The position numbers and the translations under genes were made by a program. Positions 1-4,971 of a DNA stretch of 7,533 nucleotides are shown in pieces. Every line of letters starts with the position of its first letter. Within the stretch, counting starts at the first letter, position 1. The notes under the pieces are model-generated. The model saw nothing but the letters and a program-made list of their open reading frames with translations, did not search any database and had not been told where the DNA came from. Source of the stretch: an uncultured Alphaproteobacteria bacterium (GTDB lineage Bacteria > Pseudomonadota > Alphaproteobacteria > Rs-D84); assembly GCA_944390185.1 (NCBI GenBank), contig CALXPA010000042.1, forward strand, positions 1 to 7,533, written 5' to 3'.

Positions 1-522
1 CATCAACGGGGGTATGATTCTATGGCGGTTGCATTAAACAAGGCACTGGAAAAACGCGGATTTGAAATTATTGCGGCCCAGGATGTGGCCCCAGAACTGA
101 CATTTCAGTCGGCAGGGGTACAAACACGTACAAAACCAACGGCACGTGACCAGCGTAACATCGAACGCGCGATTGATGTATCGCACACTATTGGCGCGGC
201 CGACATTGGCGCATCGGTTGTTGTTGACAACCAGGTAATCGCGGTCGAGGCTGCCGAAGGCACCGCCAAAATGCTGGAACGCGTCATAGATATGCGCCGC
301 CAAAAAAAACGCCCCAGTGGCGTGTTTGCCAAAATGACCAAGCCTGGCCAAGATTTACGAATCGACATACCGGCCATTGGTGTTGACACCGTAAACGCGG
401 TTGCGGCCGCACACCTGCGCGGAATTGTGGTAAATACCCGGACATGCTTTGTCGTGGACCGACCGGCAACAATTGCACGCGCCAACGAACTGGGGATATT
501 TATCTTGGCAATTGACGAATAA
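1..522 (+). CDS. lpxI: UDP-2,3-diacylglucosamine diphosphatase LpxI, C-terminal part (5' end outside window)
   Basis: LpxI hydrolyses UDP-2,3-diacylglucosamine to lipid X and UMP in lipid A synthesis at the cytoplasmic face of the inner membrane; it replaces LpxH in many alphaproteobacteria. The frame is open to the first base, so the ATG at 22 is probably internal: the residues before it (HQRGYDS) fit the family, and 173 codons is well short of the usual ~270-285 residues. About 100 N-terminal residues should lie upstream. Counting from that ATG, the conserved catalytic-domain blocks are DIGASVVV (61-68), AVEAAEGT (74-81) and KPGQDLRIDIPAIG (107-120). The stop at 520-522 is followed by a strong terminator. 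In many alphaproteobacteria lpxI lies between lpxA and lpxB; here no lpxB follows. The identification comes from recognised family motifs, not a search. Confidence 0.9.
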   Translation, partial: HQRGYDSMAVALNKALEKRGFEIIAAQDVAPELTFQSAGVQTRTKPTARDQRNIERAIDVSHTIGAADIGASVVVDNQVIAVEAAEGTAKMLERVIDMRRQKKRPSGVFAKMTKPGQDLRIDIPAIGVDTVNAVAAAHLRGIVVNTRTCFVVDRPATIARANELGIFILAIDE

Positions 523-536
523 AGAACATGGTCATC

Positions 537-571
537 AAAAAAACTCCGCCCGAACCTGGCGGAGTTTTTTT
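537..571. terminator. Bidirectional intrinsic terminator between lpxI and the convergent 714-aa gene
   Basis: A perfect 14-bp stem is formed by 537-550 (seven A then CTCCGCC) and 558-571 (GGCGGAG then seven T), with a 7-nt loop at 551-557. Read on the plus strand, a GC-rich stem is followed by a T tract, 15 nt after the lpxI stop. Read on the minus strand the same layout holds, 29 nt after the stop of the gene at 600-2744. It therefore can end both converging transcripts. Confidence 0.92.
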
Positions 572-599
572 CACACCTTGCACCCGAAAACTTGACTAT

Positions 600-2744
600 T
601 TAAAAATCCTTGTCCGTACATGCCCCGGCAGAAATCGCAACAACCTGATTTGCCGCGCACTTGTTGGTGGTGCCAACTGTCCATTCACATGCACTGTCTA
701 TTATTTGCAGTGCACCATCACCCCCATCGCTATAGCGCATCTGGGCATCCTTGCAGGTTTCTTCGGTCGTCAACAGCCCGCATGCATTCTGCCATTCCGT
801 GCACGTCTTGACCGCGGTTCCCGTGGGCGCAATCGTATCAGGCAAAGTTAACCCCCATTTGACATAGAAATCACGCAATGATTCAATAGAATACGATTTT
901 CCATATCCAACCTGGGCCAATCCATCACCAACACGACAATTAATATTGCTGCGTTCAACAAATGCCGTTATTGCCGTGGCCAACCCACCAGCACCGGCCC
1001 CAACGCCAACACCAATTCCGATGGCCGCCCCCATATTAGATTCTTCGCCATTCTGCATTAAATCAATAATTTCCGCATCAAACACGCTGTCCAGCGAACG
1101 CAGTTCAACCTGGATTTGTTCGGGCGAACGACAATCGCTGTCTGTGCCACCACTGCAGAATATTGCAGATTCCCTGCCACCAGATGCAGCCGCTATCAAT
1201 TCTTTATCCAATCCCTGAAATGAACAATTCGCATGATAAAACTGACCGTCGCTTTTTTCCGGCTCTATGGTCACAACCGTTCCACAAGAACTGAAATCCG
1301 CATCTTCGTCACAAATCATCTGGCCCGGATTGTCCGGATCTTCGATACATCCGATGCTCTCTGCACACTGCAGTGTCGCCGCATCAGACGGTGCCTGGAT
1401 TATTATAGTATCGTCAAAAGACGCATCCATAGACAAACATCTGTCCAGCGCCAATTTATACGTTGCATAGACATCATATAACGTGACAAACTTCTGACAC
1501 GCATCTGGGGACATAACCTCGTCCGTTACGGATATCTGGGCATCCAAGTCCAAGTATCTGTTCACCGTTCCGATAATCGCATCGTTACGCAACGCCGTGG
1601 TCAACATCTTGCGATGATTTTCCCGCGAACAATCAAACGCACGTTCGCCGTGGCCCGCCAGTGCGCCAACCCCCACCCCCAGCAATGCGCCACCACCAAT
1701 ACCAACAACAGCGGCCGTATTCGTCTGGTTCATCAACGAAAAGCCAAACAAGTCACGATTGCACGTAAACACACTGCCCGTCTGGCGCCAAACCTCGGCC
1801 GGTTGATCGTTACCCGCCGCCCCAAACAGCCAGCTGTTCTTTATGTGGGTATCTTTGTTATACGCCGCCACCCGCACCCAGCATTCCGCGGTTTTCGCAT
1901 CCCATCGTGCATAATGTCCACGCTGGGCATCTGTTATACCGGACGAATTAACCGTCACACCCATTGGGCTGCTTTTAATCAATGCGTTACCCTGCTGTTG
2001 ATTATACGCACCAACCGTCTGATTATATTCACTTGTAACCCCGCCAGTGCCATTGACCGCCGTAAACGATGAACCGTATACATTTCTATCCAGTAACATA
2101 CATGTATTTTCCGCCTGGACCGGGGTCAAGCCTGTTTTGCGCAACACGAAGTTATAATATTCTGGCTGTACCTTGCGCGCATTAAAGTCAATCCATACAT
2201 CCGCAGATGTTTTATAAATATCCTGGCAATCACGGCGCACCTGTTCGACACAGCGTTCCACCTGGACCACGCATAATCCCATACCACTTATAATACTGTT
2301 GCGGACATCTTCATCAAACATGTCATTCAGTCCACCCGGCAGTGCACCATTATTCACACATGCCAAAACGTCATTCATACAGTCCTGGATTGTATAGTCC
2401 GAATCCCGTACCCCGCCATCAGGGCACTGTGCCACATCATCGCCACCTGGTTTATCATCGCCCCCCGGATTATCACCACCACCGGGATTATCATCGCCAC
2501 CATCGACACTGATACTAATACTGCCCCCGGGGACATTCGGCGACATATTACCCGTCACACTGCCCGGCAGTGTCGGCATTGTTGGCATACGCTGGGACGA
2601 CATAGAATTAACCCCGGCACGGTTCAACGGCGCCACATTATACGCCGACCGCCCAGACGCAGTTACCGCAAACGCATCAACTGCGATTCCGAACATCCCC
2701 AACACCAAAACCGATGCACCTAATTTATTCAGCACAGACTGCAT
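600..2744 (-). CDS. Exported cysteine-rich protein with two glycine-zipper segments, 714 aa, function unknown
   Basis: I do not recognise a named family. Residues 1-26 form a Sec signal peptide (MQSVLNKLG, hydrophobic core, cleavage after AFA), so the product goes to the periplasm or beyond. Residues 81-104 are a low-complexity Asp/Gly/Pro linker with NPGG-like repeats. The remainder has 26 cysteines, some spaced C-x6-C (122/129, 158/165). Two Gly-rich hydrophobic stretches with GxxxG spacing lie at 344-366 and 571-595; each is followed by Glu-Arg and then a Cys (ERAFDC, ERSNINC), which suggests an internal duplication. A CQD...ADVW..F motif (173-187) and the C-terminal ending CTDKDF resemble the large protein encoded at 4972-7533, suggesting distant relationship. 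The start is supported by an AGGGGGA ribosome-binding site. The gene is monocistronic as seen here, divergent from the 2881 gene and convergent with lpxI. Many disulfides and an envelope or surface location are inference. Confidence 0.9.
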   Translation of the reverse strand: MQSVLNKLGASVLVLGMFGIAVDAFAVTASGRSAYNVAPLNRAGVNSMSSQRMPTMPTLPGSVTGNMSPNVPGGSISISVDGGDDNPGGGDNPGGDDKPGGDDVAQCPDGGVRDSDYTIQDCMNDVLACVNNGALPGGLNDMFDEDVRNSIISGMGLCVVQVERCVEQVRRDCQDIYKTSADVWIDFNARKVQPEYYNFVLRKTGLTPVQAENTCMLLDRNVYGSSFTAVNGTGGVTSEYNQTVGAYNQQQGNALIKSSPMGVTVNSSGITDAQRGHYARWDAKTAECWVRVAAYNKDTHIKNSWLFGAAGNDQPAEVWRQTGSVFTCNRDLFGFSLMNQTNTAAVVGIGGGALLGVGVGALAGHGERAFDCSRENHRKMLTTALRNDAIIGTVNRYLDLDAQISVTDEVMSPDACQKFVTLYDVYATYKLALDRCLSMDASFDDTIIIQAPSDAATLQCAESIGCIEDPDNPGQMICDEDADFSSCGTVVTIEPEKSDGQFYHANCSFQGLDKELIAAASGGRESAIFCSGGTDSDCRSPEQIQVELRSLDSVFDAEIIDLMQNGEESNMGAAIGIGVGVGAGAGGLATAITAFVERSNINCRVGDGLAQVGYGKSYSIESLRDFYVKWGLTLPDTIAPTGTAVKTCTEWQNACGLLTTEETCKDAQMRYSDGGDGALQIIDSACEWTVGTTNKCAANQVVAISAGACTDKDF
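2433..2504 (-). repeat. Low-complexity Asp/Gly/Pro-coding repeat
   Basis: This stretch encodes residues 81-104 of the 714-aa protein: imperfect copies of a D-[DG]-[NK]-P-G-G unit. In-frame repeats like this can change in number by slippage. It probably forms a flexible, acidic linker between the mature N-terminus and the first Cys-rich domain. Confidence 0.6.
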
Positions 2745-2750
2745 AAAACA

Positions 2751-2760
2751 TTCCCCCTTG
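2751..2760 (-). promoter_or_regulatory. Ribosome-binding site of the 714-aa gene
   Basis: On the minus strand the sequence CAAGGGGGAA lies about 6 nt before the ATG (2742-2744). It is a strong Shine-Dalgarno match and fixes this start, in agreement with the signal peptide that begins there. Confidence 0.8.
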
Positions 2761-2769
2761 CTTATCCCT

Positions 2770-2795
2770 GTAATTATACCTTAAACAGGCGTCAA
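2770..2795 (-). promoter_or_regulatory. Putative promoter of the 714-aa gene
   Basis: On the minus strand a perfect TATAAT lies at 2773-2778, 28 nt before the start codon, leaving room for a leader of about 20 nt that holds the ribosome-binding site. The nearest -35-like element, TTGACG (2790-2795), is only 11 bp away, too close for a standard pair, so the -35 is weak or an activator is used. The -10 overlaps TTAAGGTATAATTAC (2770-2784), one base from the TTAA-N7-TTAA core bound by the alphaproteobacterial regulator CtrA. That match could be chance in AT-rich DNA. Confidence 0.45.
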
Positions 2796-2845
2796 AAAAA
2801 AGCACTTTTTAGACAAAACAACACAAAAATTCACAATAACAAATA

Positions 2846-2873
2846 TTGACAAATATTTTTTATAGTCTATACT
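2846..2873 (+). promoter_or_regulatory. Sigma-70-type promoter of the 2881-3855 gene
   Basis: TTGACA (2846-2851) and TATACT (2868-2873) are separated by 16 bp, a near-consensus housekeeping promoter. Transcription would be expected to begin about 7 nt after the -10, at about 2880-2881, on or next to the ATG at 2881. No Shine-Dalgarno sequence is seen before that ATG, so the mRNA is probably leaderless. Confidence 0.8.
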
Positions 2874-2880
2874 AAAAGTA

Positions 2881-3855
2881 ATGAAACGTGTACTAGATTT
2901 TTTCAATCGACACCGCCACGTGCTGGTATGGACCGCATGCTATGTGGCCGTCATGTGGGCAATCTTGCAGTTTTTGTTTAATTTTGACATGTTTTCTGCG
3001 GAAAATTGGCACAGACTATTTCACGCCCACCTGCGTGGCTTTCCTGGATTTGTGTTTGGAATTTTAATTCTGGCCATGGTTCCAATGTATATCGCCAGCA
3101 CGGTCATCGTCTGCCGTCGGTCTGCACCACTGTTCAAAATCAGTCTGCCTAAATGGCTGCAACCCGTACCCGCAACCGACACCACACCGCAACCACAAAA
3201 ATCAGAATCTGCATCACCAGAACCCCAGATTTCTGAACAACCCGCGAACGAATTGCCACGCAATTTACCGTCCGAGCTGCGCGTTCCATTCATCCAGGCC
3301 CGTAATAATTTAACACGCCCGATGACATCATCCCTTAATTCCAGCCACCCCCAGGACACACAACACCCACAATCGCCGGCACCCGCACCACAGTCCGCGA
3401 ACGAATTGCCGCTGCCTGATGATTTTGATATCATCGGTTCCGATAACACAACACCGACATTCACCCCAATGTTCCAAGATCTGGACTTCGATCCAGACAC
3501 CATAAATGACACAACGACAAATCCCCCTGCACCATCCACAAACACAGACATCACAGAATACCTGGACGCGCATAACCGGCCATACGTTGTTGAAAACGGC
3601 ATTATAATCACAGACACAGACGCAATTGCAATACATGATGACACGGACTTTTGGATTGCAGACGACGAAACATGGTTCGCAGCCGGCCGCCAAAAACCAT
3701 CACCGGCAGATACAGTATTGGCCCTGGCCGCGGCGCACAACGTACGCCCAGTGTTATACCTGGCCGAAACGAACATATTGGATTTGGACGCACGTCGCGC
3801 GCATTGGCGGGACCGCGGCATCACGGTCATCACCAACCCATCTGAACTGGATTAA
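2881..3855 (+). CDS. Two-helix inner-membrane protein with Pro-rich linker and unrecognised C-terminal domain, 324 aa
   Basis: I do not recognise a family. Residues 1-12 are basic (MKRVLDFFNRHR), followed by membrane helices at about 13-34 and 54-79. Basic residues before helix 1 and after helix 2 (CRRSAPLFK) predict both ends in the cytoplasm. Residues 95-225 are a Pro/Ser/Thr/Asn/Asp-rich, probably disordered linker in which ANELP occurs twice (122-126 and 173-177), encoded by a 16-bp direct repeat. Residues 226-324 look folded: beta-strand-like segments (RPYVVENGIIITDTDAIAI, then DFWIADDETWFAAG), a helix-like ALALAAAHNV segment, a strand RPVLYL, and a charged end. This could be a ligand- or nucleic-acid-binding alpha/beta domain, but no catalytic motif is clear. 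The ATG at 2881 is supported by the promoter just before it and by the basic N-terminus. Family-like sequence of a decayed gene begins 2 nt after its stop, with no terminator between. Confidence 0.85.
   Translation: MKRVLDFFNRHRHVLVWTACYVAVMWAILQFLFNFDMFSAENWHRLFHAHLRGFPGFVFGILILAMVPMYIASTVIVCRRSAPLFKISLPKWLQPVPATDTTPQPQKSESASPEPQISEQPANELPRNLPSELRVPFIQARNNLTRPMTSSLNSSHPQDTQHPQSPAPAPQSANELPLPDDFDIIGSDNTTPTFTPMFQDLDFDPDTINDTTTNPPAPSTNTDITEYLDAHNRPYVVENGIIITDTDAIAIHDDTDFWIADDETWFAAGRQKPSPADTVLALAAAHNVRPVLYLAETNILDLDARRAHWRDRGITVITNPSELD
3242..3410 (+). repeat. 16-bp direct repeat pair inside the Pro-rich linker
   Basis: CCGCGAACGAATTGCC occurs at 3242-3257 and again at 3395-3410, 153 bp apart and in the same reading frame, coding for (A)NELP both times. 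It points to an internal duplication in the linker, or to a short peptide motif used twice. Recombination between the copies would remove 51 codons in frame. Confidence 0.7.
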
Positions 3856-3893
3856 CTTTTCTACGGGAAGTTGCGCCGCAGGTTAAATCCGCA

Positions 3894-4030
3894 GAACTTA
3901 TCGCAGAAGATAATGCCAGACAAAACTGTGTCGCTAATATCTCTGATTGTTTCCAACAGGCCTGCAAGGACAACATTGACCCCAATGACCCAGATGGTTC
4001 ATATGACCTGTGCCTTACCAGGCCAGAGGC
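3894..4030 (+). repeat. 137-bp perfect inverted repeat, left arm (in the decayed gene)
   Basis: These 137 bases are the exact reverse complement of 6635-6771; I compared them base by base. The arm codes for the region from ELIAEDNARQNC to CLTRPEA in segment A of the decayed gene. Identity falls sharply at both ends: about 61% over the 36 bp before it and about 73% over the 49 bp after it. This is a probable gene-conversion tract and a possible site of inversion. Confidence 0.95.
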
Positions 4031-4229
4031 CATGTTAAGCCTGTGTACCGTACCTCTTAATGCCTGTGGTATCTCTACTAAATACGCAGTATGTGTCCCA
4101 TAGAAACGTTAACCGCATGTCAGTACGTCGATAGCGAAGGTAAAAATCAAGTAACATCCATAGAAGATATAGACGATCTTATTCTGGGGATTTATTTAAA
4201 TATTGATAATTCGTTACTAGACCAATGTT

Positions 4230-4943
4230 ATGACAACGGCACGTTTCCCGCACTTACTGGACTCTGCTGTTATGGCAATAATTTCTGGTGGACTGGACCA
4301 AGCACGACAGAATTATAACAAAAAATATGATGAATTAGTCGCGAATGCACTAGAGGCGCAAAATGACCAAATAAAGTCATCACTGTGTGCGGCGATGGCG
4401 GCCAGCGGGGCACCACAATGCACATCATACATCAGCGTTGACGGTACCGCAATTTGCGAATCGTATGAAGCGCCAAAATTAGAAGCAGTGTTTGGCAGTG
4501 ATGACGAAGCTGACGCATCCGTAGTCGGCATAAGCGGTACTGATTTGTATTCAACAAAATATACTATCGCAGGGGCCAATATGTCAGAACTAGCATCGGT
4601 TATGCAATCGGGTCGATCAGAATATACCCAGGTTGATTCTATGGGTAATATGTTGGGTAAAATAACGATGTCATCTGTGTATTCTGCTGAAAACAATACA
4701 TGCACAATAACGACTGTAACGACAATGTGTGACACGATGGAGCAAATTATTCTGACAACCGAACTAGAAACCTGTGGCACTGGTGGTATTAGTGTTGCTG
4801 GGGGCAGTGGTTGCCGTGGCGGTGGCGGAATAATTAACATTGGCGGCAGCGGATCTAAAACGTCAACAACCCAAGAGTATGCCGGAACCCAATGTACCGC
4901 ATTTATGGACCCCATTACAACAACGACGACTGTTGAAATGTAG
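4230..4943 (+). CDS. Residual 237-aa open frame within the decayed paralogue
   Basis: This is the longest open frame left in the decayed gene and corresponds to its C-terminal part. It begins with the ARFP...KYDEL region shared with the large protein at 4972-7533, followed by a Ser/Thr-rich stretch with scattered cysteines and a Gly-rich segment (ISVAGGSGCRGGGG) near the end. The C-terminus (TTTTTVEM) lacks the CTDxxF ending of the two intact family members. There is no Shine-Dalgarno sequence before the ATG at 4230 and no signal peptide, and the ATG lies at a deletion join. Translation is doubtful; an automatic annotation might still list it as a hypothetical protein. That it stays open over 700 bp may mean the decay is recent. 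Confidence 0.4.
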   Translation: MTTARFPHLLDSAVMAIISGGLDQARQNYNKKYDELVANALEAQNDQIKSSLCAAMAASGAPQCTSYISVDGTAICESYEAPKLEAVFGSDDEADASVVGISGTDLYSTKYTIAGANMSELASVMQSGRSEYTQVDSMGNMLGKITMSSVYSAENNTCTITTVTTMCDTMEQIILTTELETCGTGGISVAGGSGCRGGGGIINIGGSGSKTSTTQEYAGTQCTAFMDPITTTTTVEM

Positions 4944-4944
4944 C

Positions 4945-4965
4945 CCCCCGCGCCCAGTGTGGGGG
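4945..4965 (+). terminator. Possible hairpin between the decayed gene and the convergent large gene
   Basis: In plus-strand RNA, CCCCCGCGC (4945-4953) can pair with GTGTGGGGG (4957-4965) around a 3-nt loop, with two G-U pairs. It starts 2 nt after the stop at 4941-4943. There is no T tract on either strand, and the wobble pairs become mismatches on the minus strand, so at most it is a weak plus-strand terminator or RNA-stabilising stem. Confidence 0.35.
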
Positions 4966-4971
4966 AATGGG

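Larger units (their letters stand above)
3858..4943 (+). pseudogene. Decayed paralogue of the large Cys-rich gene at 4972-7533 (inverted orientation)
   Basis: Three collinear segments match the large protein encoded on the other strand (numbered from its in-window TTG). Segment A, 3858-4079, matches residues 233-306 with all six cysteines kept, then runs into a stop at 4101-4103. Segment B, 4091-4227, shifted in frame, matches about 364-411 (CPIETLTACQ against CPYETLVGCQ; GIYLNIDNSLLDQC against GIFLNIDNEMLDYC). Segment C, from 4230 and back in the first frame, matches 583-615 (ARFP..., ARQNYNKKYDEL against ARANYYEKYDKL), then diverges. About 57 and 171 residues are missing at the two joins, and each join is a frameshift. 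No start codon or signal peptide remains. The different C-terminus after 615 shows it came from a separate family member, not a simple copy of its neighbour. Part of segment A is identical to the neighbour over 137 bp. Confidence 0.85.

Noticed and set aside
2433..2504. RTX-type calcium-binding repeats
   Set aside because: The Asp/Gly/Pro repeat lacks the GGxGxDxUx nonapeptide, so it is treated as a flexible linker.
2773..2795. Standard -35/-10 promoter TTGACG/TATAAT for the 714-aa gene
   Set aside because: The spacing is only 11 bp, far from 16-18 bp, so the two boxes cannot work as an ordinary pair; only the -10 is kept as likely.
3021..3836. Minus-strand open frame of 271 codons opposite the 324-aa gene
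   Set aside because: The plus strand has a promoter, a basic N-terminus and membrane helices; the antisense frame is low-complexity and has no start signals.
3553..3855. PD-(D/E)XK-type nuclease domain at the C-terminus of the 324-aa protein
   Set aside because: The order of strands and helix is suggestive, but the expected (E/Q)-x-K is not present: the candidate site reads GRQK. The evidence is too weak to assign a nuclease.
4313..4915. Minus-strand open frame of 200 codons opposite the decayed gene
   Set aside because: The plus-strand frame carries the similarity to the large Cys-rich protein; the antisense frame shows no domain and no start signal.
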